From the NCBI RefSeq assembly GCF_004005565.1, contig NZ_SADD01000001.1:186001-250000 (forward strand): a DNA stretch of 64,000 bases, given 5' to 3'. How positions within the stretch are numbered: position 1 is the stretch's first letter; each line of letters begins with the position of its first letter. Positions 45,303-53,665 of this stretch are shown here, piece by piece. The position numbers and the translations under genes are program-made. Origin of the DNA: Lujinxingia sediminis (GTDB lineage Bacteria; Myxococcota_A; Bradymonadia; Bradymonadales; Bradymonadaceae). A model generated the notes under the pieces. It saw only the letters and a list, made by a program, of their open reading frames with translations, searched no databases and was not told the DNA's origin.

Positions 45303-46015
45303 GCGACCTCGGGGGTGAGCGGGGTCTGGAAGACGTCTTCGATGAGTTTGCCCTGGTCGAGGACCACCCGGCGGTGGGCGCGGGCGGCCACATGGTGCTC
45401 GTGTGTGACCAGGATCACGGTGATGCCCTGCTCGCGGTTAAGGCGCTCGAAGATCTCAAGGATCTGAAGGCCGGTGTCGCGGTCGAGGCTTCCGGTGGGT
45501 TCGTCGCAGAGCAGAATGTCGGGCTTTGCGAAGAGGGCGCGCGCGATGGCCACGCGCTGTTTCTGGCCGCCGGAGAGTTGTGGGGGGCGCGCGCTGGCGA
45601 GGTGGGTGAGGCCGACGCTCTCAAGGAGATCGAGGGCGCGCTGCTGCGCCTGGGAGGCCGAGAGGCCGCCTCCGAAGAAGGAGGGCAGCGCGATGTTTTC
45701 GACCGCGCTGAGGTGATTGAGCAGGTTGAATTGCTGAAAGACGTAGCCCAGGTGCCGCTGGCGGGTTGCGGCGAGCTCACGCTCGGAGAGGGTGTGCAGG
45801 GCCGGGGCGTCGGGGCCGCCCAGGGTGACGCTGCCCTGGTAGTCGGTATCCAGTCCGCCGATGGCGTTGAGCAGGGTCGTCTTTCCGCTTCCGGAGCGCC
45901 CGACGATGGCCACAAACTCACCGCCCTCGATCGTCAACGTGATGGCGTCGAGGGCGGTGACCTCACGCTCGTCGAAGAGAAAGCGGCGAGTGAGGTTGTG
46001 TACGACGAGGTTCAT
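45299..46015 (-). CDS. LolD/MacB-type ABC transporter ATP-binding protein
   Basis: 238 residues with a full ATPase domain: Walker A GRSGSGKTT, signature LSGGQKQR, Walker B ILLCDEPTGSLD, D-loop and the switch His in VTHEHHV. The LolD/MacB/FtsE subfamily is indicated by the pattern YVFQQFNLLNHLSAVENI and the short length. It energises the permease that follows, whose start codon it overlaps. Two nucleotides separate it from the upstream lipoprotein gene. Confidence 0.93.
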   Translation of the reverse strand: MNLVVHNLTRRFLFDEREVTALDAITLTIEGGEFVAIVGRSGSGKTTLLNAIGGLDTDYQGSVTLGGPDAPALHTLSERELAATRQRHLGYVFQQFNLLNHLSAVENIALPSFFGGGLSASQAQQRALDLLESVGLTHLASARPPQLSGGQKQRVAIARALFAKPDILLCDEPTGSLDRDTGLQILEIFERLNREQGITVILVTHEHHVAARAHRRVVLDQGKLIEDVFQTPLTPEVA

Positions 46016-46017
46016 GA

Positions 46018-47781
46018 CTACTCGGCGGGGGTGTCAGCGGGGGTGCCCGGCTCGGGCAGTGGGGCGACGAAGTCGAGGGAGGCGGTGGCGAAGAGGCCTT
46101 CGTCTTCGACGGCGACTTCGATCAGCAGTTCCTGGAGGGGGTTGAGGGTGCTGATGACGCTTCCGATCATGGGCACCGAGCCGAAGTTCTCGCGAAGGCG
46201 CTCGAAGTTGAAGTAGAGGCCGTTGAGGTTCTTCTCGGAGGCGAAACGCGCGCCCAGGTCGAGGCCTTCGACGTCTTTGAGGGCGGGCTCGTCACGCTTG
46301 CCGCTTAAGTATTCGTAGACGGCGTCTTCGCCCATGCCGGCGGCGGCAAGGGTGAGGTTGTCGCCGCGCTGGAAGAGGCGCGCGGGCATCGCATTGAGGT
46401 TGGCCGGCACGAGCACGCGGGCGTCTTCGACGGGCTGTCCTTTGTAGTTGAGCGGGCGGAGCTCGGCGAAGCCTGTGGCGAACTGGCCCAGGCTGTCGAC
46501 GAGGGCTTCGAGTTTGCGTTGCTCGCTGAAGTCGGCGGAGATGAGCAGACCGCTGGCCGAGATCACGCTGAGCGTCTGCTGGATCGCGGTTCCTTTGCCA
46601 AGGGCACCCATCAGCTTACTGGCAGCGACGCCGTAGAAGGCCACCAGAGAGTGGCCGCTCATCGCGGCGATCACGTCGTCTTCGAGGTTGAGGTTGTAGT
46701 TGCGGCCCAACTCCACGAGGTTGCGGCGGATGGCCCGGCTGTTCTCTTCGGGGAGCCCGTCGAGGAAGGCCTGGTAGGCTTTGGGCAGATCGAAGCTGGT
46801 GCGGATGCCGAGCATGGTGTTTTTGGTGAGCAGGTTTGCCCAGTCGGCCTCCATCTGGCTCAGATAAGCCTCGCGGGCCTTTTTGACGAGTTCCTCATCG
46901 CCGCCGGCGTACGCTTTGAGCTGAATACGGGTGTCGGTGGTCAGCAGGCCCACGCCCGCGCCTTCGGCGTTGTTCTGGGAGAAGAGCGCGACCTGCTTGA
47001 TGAGCTGGTCGACCGGGGTGGGGCTGGGGTTCGGATTCATCTCCATGCGGGCCAGATAGCGGTCCGGATCGACGTAGACGCTCAGGGGAAGGTCTTTGGC
47101 CAGGTTGTCGCGAAAGGCGATAAAGGGCGCGCTCTTTCCGAGCGATTTCTCGGCCGACGTGGTCTGGATCTGGTTGGCGATGGCCAGCGCCGTACCTTCT
47201 TCGAGAGCCTCAATGACGTCGAAGGCCGGCAGCGCCACAAAGGCGATGTTGTTTTCGTAGAACCAGGCCAGCTCCAGCCCGCCGGATTTGCCGCTGATCT
47301 TAAGGGAGGAGTTGCCCATCTTCTCGTTCCGCACCGGCTCGGTGATCTCGAAGGTGTTGCGGAGGCGTTCGATAAGGACGCTCTCAAAAGCCTGCTTGTC
47401 GGCGACGTAGGTCAGCAGCACGGGTCGGTTGACGACCATGGCGACCATCAGGGAGCCGTCGGGGGCGATGCCGGCACGCTTCCAGCTTTCCGGGTCGTTG
47501 AGCTTGATGCCCCACTCGCGTTGAATCTGCGATTCGATCATGCGCACCGCCGGGTTGAAGGCTTCGGTGCGGCGCATGACGATGTCGAAGGCCTCGCGGG
47601 TCTCATTGAGTTTGGGGGCGATGATGAGGGCGTCGGTGCTCAAGGGGAGCTGCTCGGAGAGCTGGGTGATGCGCTCCCCGGCAGTCGCGGGGATGGCTCC
47701 TGTTTTGGAGCCGCACCCGTCGCAGGCAGGCGCAATGAGGAGCGCGGCCAGGGCGAAGAGGAGAATGAGGAAACGCTGCAT
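46018..47781 (-). CDS. Large exported lipoprotein (DUF3352-like pattern)
   Basis: 587 residues from the ATG at 47781 (GGAG upstream); a longer frame overlaps the palindromic region and is not supported. Signal peptide and lipobox IAPAC (Cys20). The mature body is a repetitive alpha/beta arrangement with similar units (ESVLIERLRNTFEITEPV, AFVALPAFDVIEALEEG, MSGHSLVAFYGVAASKLM), as in DUF3352-type proteins of unknown role. It is the first gene of a tight four-gene unit with the LolD-type ATPase, the permease and the FG-GAP lipoprotein, so it may be a cargo or partner of that transporter. Confidence 0.8.
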   Translation of the reverse strand: MQRFLILLFALAALLIAPACDGCGSKTGAIPATAGERITQLSEQLPLSTDALIIAPKLNETREAFDIVMRRTEAFNPAVRMIESQIQREWGIKLNDPESWKRAGIAPDGSLMVAMVVNRPVLLTYVADKQAFESVLIERLRNTFEITEPVRNEKMGNSSLKISGKSGGLELAWFYENNIAFVALPAFDVIEALEEGTALAIANQIQTTSAEKSLGKSAPFIAFRDNLAKDLPLSVYVDPDRYLARMEMNPNPSPTPVDQLIKQVALFSQNNAEGAGVGLLTTDTRIQLKAYAGGDEELVKKAREAYLSQMEADWANLLTKNTMLGIRTSFDLPKAYQAFLDGLPEENSRAIRRNLVELGRNYNLNLEDDVIAAMSGHSLVAFYGVAASKLMGALGKGTAIQQTLSVISASGLLISADFSEQRKLEALVDSLGQFATGFAELRPLNYKGQPVEDARVLVPANLNAMPARLFQRGDNLTLAAAGMGEDAVYEYLSGKRDEPALKDVEGLDLGARFASEKNLNGLYFNFERLRENFGSVPMIGSVISTLNPLQELLIEVAVEDEGLFATASLDFVAPLPEPGTPADTPAE

Positions 47782-47898
47782 AATGGCACTCCAAAAAGGG
47801 GCAGGTACAGAGCCCCGGTGTGGGGAGAGGTTGTCTATCGTCGTGGGGGTCATATCAACCCGGGACGACGTTCGGCTATCGTAGCGCGGGCCAGATGT

Positions 47899-48058
47899 TA
47901 CGCTGTGAGCTATCATTGACGCCGTGTCTGCTGCGTTGAGAGCACCTCGGGCAGCGTTGCAAAGCCTCGACGATGCTAAAGCATCGCCTGCGTTTCGCGC
48001 CTTGCCCGAGAAGCTCTCAACCTCGCAGCCATCGACATCAATTTCTACTCACAGCGTA
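47899..48058. repeat. ~160-bp nested imperfect palindrome of unknown nature
   Basis: Five nested stems can be paired around one axis. Outermost: TACGCTGTGAG (47899-47909) with CTCACAGCGTA (48048-48058). Inward: ATTGA (47915) with TCAAT (48038); GCTGCG (47930) with CGCAGC (48024); TTGAGAGC (47936) with GCTCTCAA (48013); TCGGGCA (47947) with TGCCCGA (48003). A separate hairpin CGATGCT-AA-AGCATCG lies in the middle (47971-47986). It holds no supported gene. It could be a miniature inverted-repeat element or a structured RNA. Confidence 0.8.
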
Positions 48059-48151
48059 GTAAGAGGACAAAGGCGCGAGCGTCAAGCCCGGGCGCGTATG
48101 CGTGATGCGGGTACAGGCGAGGCGCTCCGGGGGCAATGGTGGGGAGAGCAA

Positions 48152-48182
48152 ACAAAAAGGCCGCGAGCGAACTCGCGGCCTT
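48152..48182 (-). terminator. Intrinsic terminator of the 2OG-Fe(II) oxygenase gene
   Basis: An 11-bp perfect stem AAGGCCGCGAG/CTCGCGGCCTT with loop CGAA. On the minus strand it is followed by five U residues (from AAAAA at 48154-48158). It lies 34 nt beyond the stop of the oxygenase gene. Confidence 0.92.
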
Positions 48183-48215
48183 CGGTGAGGGGCCCCGCAT
48201 CGAGGGGGCGTCTTC

Positions 48216-49166
48216 TTACTTCAGCCCGATCTCACGGAGGCGCTCAAAGAGGAACTCTTCGGCGGTGATGGGCTCGCTGGCCGGCTCCTCGCCCTCTTCG
48301 AGGCAGGTGTCGAGGACTTCGAGCACGTAGTCGGGGTGGGGGTGCACAAAGAAGGGCATGGAGTAGCGGCTGGTGGCGTCGCCCTCGGGGTTGACCACGC
48401 GGTGGGTGGTGGAGGGGAGCTTGTTGTTGGTGATGCGGGCGAGCATGTCGCCGGAGTCGACGATCATCTGACCTTTGATGGCGTGGATGGGGCGCCAGGT
48501 GCCGTCGCGCTCCAGAAGCTCCAGACCGGACTGGGTGGCTTCGGGAAGCAGAGTAATCAGGTTGATGTCTTCGTGCTCGGCGGCGCGCATGGTGCCGGGC
48601 TCATCAAAACCGTCGCAGACCGGGTAGTGAATGACGCGGATGATGGAGTTGCCGTCCTGGATCATGTCCGGGAGGAAGCTCTCTTCCTGACCCAGGTAAA
48701 GCGAGATGGCTTTGAGCATGGTCTGGGCGGAGTTCTCCATGGCCTGGTAGAGCTCCTGAGCCTTTTCGCGAAGTTTTGGGACATCTTCGGGCCAGACGTT
48801 TTTCTGGATGCGCTCGGCCATGGCGTGGTCGGCGGGAAGATCGCGGCCCAGGTGCCAGAACTCTTTGAGGTCAGCCTTCTCGTTGTTTTTAGCGTGCTCG
48901 ACCCCAAAGGAGGTGTAGCCGCGCTGGCGGCCGGTCTCGGGGGACTCGTAGCGGCGCTTGGTGTCTTCGTCGAGGGCGAAGAACTGCTCGAAAAGGTCGT
49001 AATTTTCGTAGAGGAGGTCGGTGTCGACGCCGTGGCCTTCAACGGCCACGAAGCCCAGCTCTTTGAGGGCATCACCGATTTTCTGGACGAAAGCCTGGCG
49101 GGTGGCTTCGTCACCGTGGGTGTAATCGCGAAGGTCGACGACAGGGATGGTCTGTTCCTTTGCCAT
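48216..49166 (-). CDS. 2-oxoglutarate/Fe(II)-dependent dioxygenase (isopenicillin N synthase-like)
   Basis: 316 residues from the ATG at 49166, with beginning AKEQTIPVVDLRDY. The non-haem iron triad is visible as HED (His, Asp) in the AAEHEDINLITLL strand and the distal His in STTHRVVNPEG; the 2OG-binding Arg follows in SRYSMPFF. This is the DIOX_N/2OG-FeII_Oxy family that includes isopenicillin N synthase, gibberellin oxidases and ethylene-forming enzymes. In bacteria most members are uncharacterised. It is cytoplasmic, stands alone and ends at a strong terminator. No biosynthetic cluster surrounds it. Confidence 0.92.
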   Translation of the reverse strand: MAKEQTIPVVDLRDYTHGDEATRQAFVQKIGDALKELGFVAVEGHGVDTDLLYENYDLFEQFFALDEDTKRRYESPETGRQRGYTSFGVEHAKNNEKADLKEFWHLGRDLPADHAMAERIQKNVWPEDVPKLREKAQELYQAMENSAQTMLKAISLYLGQEESFLPDMIQDGNSIIRVIHYPVCDGFDEPGTMRAAEHEDINLITLLPEATQSGLELLERDGTWRPIHAIKGQMIVDSGDMLARITNNKLPSTTHRVVNPEGDATSRYSMPFFVHPHPDYVLEVLDTCLEEGEEPASEPITAEEFLFERLREIGLK

Positions 49167-49608
49167 GACAGCAACTCCGAGGGTGTGGCGCGGGGGCCAG
49201 AAGAGGCGTGTGAGCCGCGGGGTTTGCGGCGCGGGGGTGCTGGGCAGAAACACTTAGCAGATGGTGAGGCAAACGCAAGGGAGGGCGCGCCGCCGGAGTG
49301 GGTCTGTTACACGGCTGTCACACGGGTACGGGGGGCTTCGTTCATGGTGTGGCTCGGGGCCATACGTGGTCGGACTGCGTGTCTGCTTCCGGTGGGGCAG
49401 GGCGGCTTTACCACGGAGTGTCAGGCGCCGATTGGCGAGAGGGCAGACACGCGGCTGCGCGAGCCGCGATAGAGCGCTTCCACTCGCCGGTGGTCTGTGA
49501 GTGCATGCGTCGCGGGCGGTGTGCGCTGGTGGTACGTGTTTGGTGGCGGGCGTTTGCGCCGTATTTTTGGGGTGAGAGCAACGGACCACTTAACCTCGGA
49601 GGATGACG
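49167..49608. other. Divergent intergenic region
   Basis: About 440 bases between the oxygenase (minus) and the DUF2267 gene (plus). Only short GC-rich inverted repeats are seen. It must hold both promoters; no operator or terminator was recognised, and open frames in it lack ribosome sites. Confidence 0.4.
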
Positions 49609-50082
49609 ATGACGACGACCGGCCTTACAAATCTCGATCGCGCGATCAATACGCTGCATATCTGGCTCAGCGCGCTGGAAGACGAGCTGCGTTTTGAGGA
49701 CCGCGCTCAGACCTACCGCGCGCTGGAGGCGACGCTCTGTTCGCTTCGTGATCAGCTGACGATCGAGCAGAGTGCGCACCTTAGTGCGCAGCTTCCCCTG
49801 ATTGTTCGTGGTGCGTTTTTTAACGGGTGGCAACCCTCCCGGGTGCCGGTGAACGATCGCAGCCTGGAGGGCTTTCTCGACCATGTGCGTCAGGGGCTGG
49901 AGCACGGGCCCGGCAGCGAGAAGGTCGATCCGCTCAGGGTGACGCGCGCGGTCTTCGGGGTGCTCCAGGAGTTTATTGCGCCCGGGCTCATCGAAAAGAT
50001 ACGAGGAGGGTTGCATGGCTCGATCGCGGCGGTGTGGCCGAACCCATCCGAAGATTCGGAGGGGCGGCAGCACCTGCACTGA
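49609..50082 (+). CDS. DUF2267 family protein
   Basis: 157 residues. The ATG at 49609 is preferred over 49603 because GGAGG ends directly before the latter and gives a spacing of six to the former. The pattern TNLDRAINTLHIWLSALEDELRFEDRAQTYRALEATLCSLRDQL, then AAQLPLIVRGAFFNGW-like sequence and a C-terminal VFGVLQEFI helix is the all-helical DUF2267 fold. Function is unknown; relatives often lie near stress genes. It converges with the methyltransferase gene. Confidence 0.9.
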   Translation: MTTTGLTNLDRAINTLHIWLSALEDELRFEDRAQTYRALEATLCSLRDQLTIEQSAHLSAQLPLIVRGAFFNGWQPSRVPVNDRSLEGFLDHVRQGLEHGPGSEKVDPLRVTRAVFGVLQEFIAPGLIEKIRGGLHGSIAAVWPNPSEDSEGRQHLH

Positions 50083-50107
50083 AGCGGTCGGCCAGCCCCG
50101 GCTAGAA

Positions 50108-50941
50108 TCACCGGGGAAGACGACCCACGACCAGAAACTGTCGCTCGAGCGTGAGCTCGTGAAGTTCCGCCTCGAACCCGCCAGCTTCAAGCTCGGCGAT
50201 GATCTGCTCAGGGGTCATACGATGTTGGGCGGGAGGCCCCTGGGGGGAGTCTTTATCGTAGTCGACGATCCATACCGAGCCACCCGGGCGAAGCCGCGAG
50301 GTGAGATGGCGGGCGTAGGCTTCGCGCTCGGGGATGTGGTGCCAGGTGTTGACGCTTAAGATGCGGTCGACCGACCCGGGCTCAAGCCCCGAGGCATCGG
50401 CGCGGGCCTGGACCGTCTCCACGTTGACCCAGCCGCGGGCCCGGGCTTCGTCGTCGATGTAGCGCAGCATCGCGTCTTCCATGTCGACGGCGTAGACGAG
50501 CCCCTCGGGGCCCACCTGGCCGACAAGATGCGGGATGAAGTAGCCGGTGCCCGCGCCGATGTCGGCCACGCTCATGCCCGGCTCGATCTGCATGGCTTCG
50601 ACCACAGCGGCGGGACGTTGCCAGAGGTCGCGCTCGGGGCTGTTCCAGCGGTCGACGTAATCTTCGGGGTTTTTAAAGGCGTGGTCATGATGCCCTTGAG
50701 AGGGGTGGGCATGCTCGTGCGAATGGTGCTCGTGGTGTTTGTGGTGCTCGGTCACAGCGGGCTCTTCGGTGGCGCCGTCTTCGACGGCGAGTTCATCGTT
50801 GTCGGCCACAAGGGCGCCGGCGGAGTCGTCGACCACCGAGGCCTCCGCTTTCTCCATGGTCGAGGGGCCTGAGCAGGCCAGCGCGCCGGTCAGAAGTAAG
50901 GTCAGCGCTCCGGGGCAGAGGCGCGAAAGGTACGAGGTCAT
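50108..50941 (-). CDS. Exported His-rich lipoprotein with a class I methyltransferase domain
   Basis: 277 residues from the ATG at 50941 (GGAG upstream). Signal peptide with lipobox ALAC (Cys23), then an acidic linker and a His-rich stretch at about residues 64-90 (clusters HHKHHEHH and HEHAH), followed by a Rossmann-type methyltransferase domain with motif I VADIGAGTGYF, a conserved DMEDAML and the later NTWHHIPERE. Class I methyltransferases need S-adenosylmethionine, normally cytoplasmic, so an outer location is odd. It is 53 nt downstream of the SCO-cupredoxin gene and likely in its operon; the His-rich part suggests metal binding, probably copper by context. Confidence 0.85.
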   Translation of the reverse strand: MTSYLSRLCPGALTLLLTGALACSGPSTMEKAEASVVDDSAGALVADNDELAVEDGATEEPAVTEHHKHHEHHSHEHAHPSQGHHDHAFKNPEDYVDRWNSPERDLWQRPAAVVEAMQIEPGMSVADIGAGTGYFIPHLVGQVGPEGLVYAVDMEDAMLRYIDDEARARGWVNVETVQARADASGLEPGSVDRILSVNTWHHIPEREAYARHLTSRLRPGGSVWIVDYDKDSPQGPPAQHRMTPEQIIAELEAGGFEAELHELTLERQFLVVGRLPR

Positions 50942-50994
50942 CACAGATCTCCATCAAGCGGTGAGAGGAATCCTTCACACATCACCTCGCCACC

Positions 50995-52011
50995 TTACTC
51001 GAAGACCCGGATTCGGATCACCTCCTGTGGCACCGCGGTGCAACCAAAGTAGAAATCACCCGGTTCGTCGAACTTCTGCAGCGCCGATTGACCCGGAGCC
51101 AGCGCGATGTCGCCGACGAAGTGGTACATGTAGTCGTCGTTTTTCCAGCGGATGGCGTCGCCCACGTTGACGCGCAGGTAGGAGGGAAGCGTGGGGTTTT
51201 GCTGGGCCGCACGGGTATACGAGCCGGCCTCAATCGAGACGTCGCGGACCTCGCCGACTTCGGGCAAACGCTGGCCAAGCGTGGGGTCTTTGAGAAGCGA
51301 GCGCACATCTTCGGTCATGGCCTCGACCGAGGTGCCGTAGGGGTAACTCACGGCAATGCGCTGGCCGTCCATCACCAGGTAGATCTGCCCGCTGTGATCC
51401 CATGTGTAGTCGCGGCCGGCGATGGGTTTTTCGAGCTCGACGCGGCGGCGCACTACGCCCCAGTTGTCGTAGGTCGGCTGCATGTCTTCGCCCGGGCGGG
51501 CGGTCAGGCCGACGATCTCACCATGATAGTGTCCCAGGTAGGCGCGGAGCTCTTCGGGCGTCTCTTTTTCGGGGTCGATGGTCACAAAGAGAAACTGCAC
51601 CTGGTCGGCGTCTTCGCCCAGGTTCTCCTCGATCTTCTCGAATTTTTTGAGGTTGGTGGGGCAGACGTCCAGGCAGCTGACGTAGCCAAAGAAGACCATC
51701 GCCAGGGGGTGGGGCTGGCGCTTAAGCGAGAAGGCTCTGGCGTTGTGGTCGATGCCGTGCAGCGCCGGCGCGAGCCTGGGCGGGTTGTAGTGGATACCGC
51801 GCAGAGTTTTGGGGGCCTCGGCGGTGGCGGCCAGCTCGTCAGTGTCGCTGGCAACCAGCGCGCCGTTTAAGATGAGGGCGCTCAGGCCACCGAGAACGAC
51901 CAGCGCGGCCGCAGCGGCGAGGAGGTTCTGGCGAGTAAAGAGGGTGGGGGAAGCGGGGCGCGCCGGGTCATGTGTCGGGGCGATGGTGTCGGGGAGACGT
52001 TCGGCGGTCAT
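50995..52011 (-). CDS. SCO1/SenC-like copper chaperone fused to a cupredoxin-like domain
   Basis: 338 residues: one N-terminal membrane helix (~28-50), a thioredoxin-fold SCO domain with copper motif CLDVCP (Cys113, Cys117) and the distal His206 in TWDHSGQ, then a C-terminal ~90-residue cupredoxin-like domain with His297 and Cys324 (FVGDIALAPGQ, GDFYFGC). The SCO half normally delivers copper to the CuA site of oxidases or to nitrous oxide reductase. The C-terminal part lacks the usual His and Met after the Cys, so its copper site is incomplete. It starts 133 nt after nirK on the same strand, with a strong hairpin between. Confidence 0.9.
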   Translation of the reverse strand: MTAERLPDTIAPTHDPARPASPTLFTRQNLLAAAAALVVLGGLSALILNGALVASDTDELAATAEAPKTLRGIHYNPPRLAPALHGIDHNARAFSLKRQPHPLAMVFFGYVSCLDVCPTNLKKFEKIEENLGEDADQVQFLFVTIDPEKETPEELRAYLGHYHGEIVGLTARPGEDMQPTYDNWGVVRRRVELEKPIAGRDYTWDHSGQIYLVMDGQRIAVSYPYGTSVEAMTEDVRSLLKDPTLGQRLPEVGEVRDVSIEAGSYTRAAQQNPTLPSYLRVNVGDAIRWKNDDYMYHFVGDIALAPGQSALQKFDEPGDFYFGCTAVPQEVIRIRVFE

Positions 52012-52106
52012 GGGAGCCTCCGGCGCGGCGGGTAGGGCGGAGAGGTCGGTGTGGCGTGGGGTGCCAGGTCATGGCGGAGCTCATGGAGGGGGAAGATTCG
52101 ATGCTT

Positions 52107-52138
52107 TGCCTCCCGGGCCGCGAGCGGCCCGGGAGGCA
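52107..52138 (-). terminator. Strong hairpin between nirK and the SCO gene
   Basis: A 14-bp perfect stem TGCCTCCCGGGCCG/CGGCCCGGGAGGCA with loop CGAG, 7 nt past the nirK stop. It lacks a U-run, so it may only weaken transcription into the SCO gene, or stabilise the 3' end of the nirK mRNA. Confidence 0.6.
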
Positions 52139-52144
52139 GGAGGG

Positions 52145-53665
52145 TCAGTGAGCGGCGGGTGCCAGCCCGTCGAGGCCTTTGAAGATGCTCTCGTCCGCTT
52201 CACCGCTGACCTCCAGGATGCCGACGGCACCTTTGTCGAGGCGGCTCAGGGCGTGGTCGACGAGCAGGTAGCTGCCCGGGTAGTCGACCTCAAACTCCAC
52301 CATCGTTGCGCCGCCCGGAGGTACCGAGGTGGTCTGCACGTTGAGCAGCGGCTCGTTGAGCAGGGCGCCCTCGGGGTAGACCCGGTCGAAGATCTCGCCA
52401 ATGACGTGGAAGGCGCTGTGGAGGTTAGGACCACCCACCCCGAAGAAGATGCGCAGGGTGTCGCCAACTTCCGCCTTCATCGCGCGGTCGCCGGTGATCG
52501 AGCCCACTCGCCCGTTGAGAAGCACGTAGGTGGGGAGCTCGTCGAGCAGGCGCTCACCATCTTCCTCCATATGGCCGTCAGTGCCGGGGCGAGCGTTGGT
52601 GTAGTACTCGCCCTGGACGACGTAGTACTCGTGGTCGACTTCGGGGAGGCCTCCCGGGGGTTCGACCAGGATGAGTCCGTACATGCCGCGCGCCATATGC
52701 GTGGGGATGTGCGGGGTGGCACAGTGGTAGACGTAGATGCCGGCTTTGAGCGCTTTGAACTGCAGCGAGCGACGCTCCCCGGGAGGGACCTGCAGGTAGA
52801 CCGCGCCGCCGCCCGGGCCGGTGGCCGCGTGGAAGTCGATGGAGTGCGGCATCAAGCTCGTCTCGTGATTATCGAGGTGGATGACCACATCGTCGCCTTC
52901 CATCACCCGCAACATCGGTCCGGGAACTTTGCCGTTGTAGGTCCACAACTCGAAGGTGGTGCCGTCTTCGATCTCGGCGATGACCTCTTCGGTCTCAATG
53001 ACAAACTCGACCTTCTCGGGGCGCGTGCGGGTCAGCGGAGCGGGGATGTCGGAGGCGTCCCAGCCCACCTCGTCGATGCTGACGCGTTTGGCCGGTTTGA
53101 GGGCGGCGCCGAAGCCTGCGGGCGGGCCGCCGCTGTGGTGCGCCATCGTCGGAGCATTGGCCGTCGCTACCATCTCGGGGGCGGCTGCCGAGCCTTCGAC
53201 GGTGAGCTTGCCCACCATGCCCGCCTGGCGATGGCCGGGGATGGTGCAGTAGTAGGTGTCGCTGGCCGCGGCGACGAAGGTGAAGGTGGTCGTCTCATCG
53301 ACCTTCATGATGGCGTCGCTTTTGGTGCTGGCGTTCTCCAGGCCGATGTCGTGGGCCATCGCCTCCTTGTTGATGAGCGTGATGGTGACCTCGCTGCCTG
53401 CTTTGACCTTGAGCTCAGGGTTGATCGTGCCATCGATGGCACCACCGACGCCTTTGTAGCCCGTAATGTGGGCTTCCAGCGTGAAGGCGACCTGTTCAGT
53501 GGGCGCCTGCTTGCGGGCACCCTGCTTGAGCATCGAGCCGGGGGTATTCGTGCGGCCGTCGGTCTCCTCGAGGATACAGCCGCTAAAGGCGATGGCGGTC
53601 AGAAGCAGCGTCGCCAGCAGGGCGAGTCGCCGGGGCGAAAGGGCATCGAAGACATGCGTGGTCAT
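52145..53665 (-). CDS. nirK: Copper nitrite reductase NirK with N-terminal cupredoxin domain, lipoprotein
   Basis: 506 residues. Lipobox FSGC (Cys30) predicts a membrane-anchored enzyme. Residues ~55-157 form an extra cupredoxin with type 1 ligands His105, Cys140, His145 and Met150. The two NirK domains follow: His274 and Cys315, His323, Met328 (type 1 copper), His279, His314 and His471 (type 2 copper), with catalytic Asp277 and His420. All key residues are present. It reduces nitrite to nitric oxide. Extra N-terminal cupredoxins are known from Hyphomicrobium NirK, where they serve electron transfer. Strong ribosome site AGGAGGTA. Confidence 0.95.
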   Translation of the reverse strand: MTTHVFDALSPRRLALLATLLLTAIAFSGCILEETDGRTNTPGSMLKQGARKQAPTEQVAFTLEAHITGYKGVGGAIDGTINPELKVKAGSEVTITLINKEAMAHDIGLENASTKSDAIMKVDETTTFTFVAAASDTYYCTIPGHRQAGMVGKLTVEGSAAAPEMVATANAPTMAHHSGGPPAGFGAALKPAKRVSIDEVGWDASDIPAPLTRTRPEKVEFVIETEEVIAEIEDGTTFELWTYNGKVPGPMLRVMEGDDVVIHLDNHETSLMPHSIDFHAATGPGGGAVYLQVPPGERRSLQFKALKAGIYVYHCATPHIPTHMARGMYGLILVEPPGGLPEVDHEYYVVQGEYYTNARPGTDGHMEEDGERLLDELPTYVLLNGRVGSITGDRAMKAEVGDTLRIFFGVGGPNLHSAFHVIGEIFDRVYPEGALLNEPLLNVQTTSVPPGGATMVEFEVDYPGSYLLVDHALSRLDKGAVGILEVSGEADESIFKGLDGLAPAAH

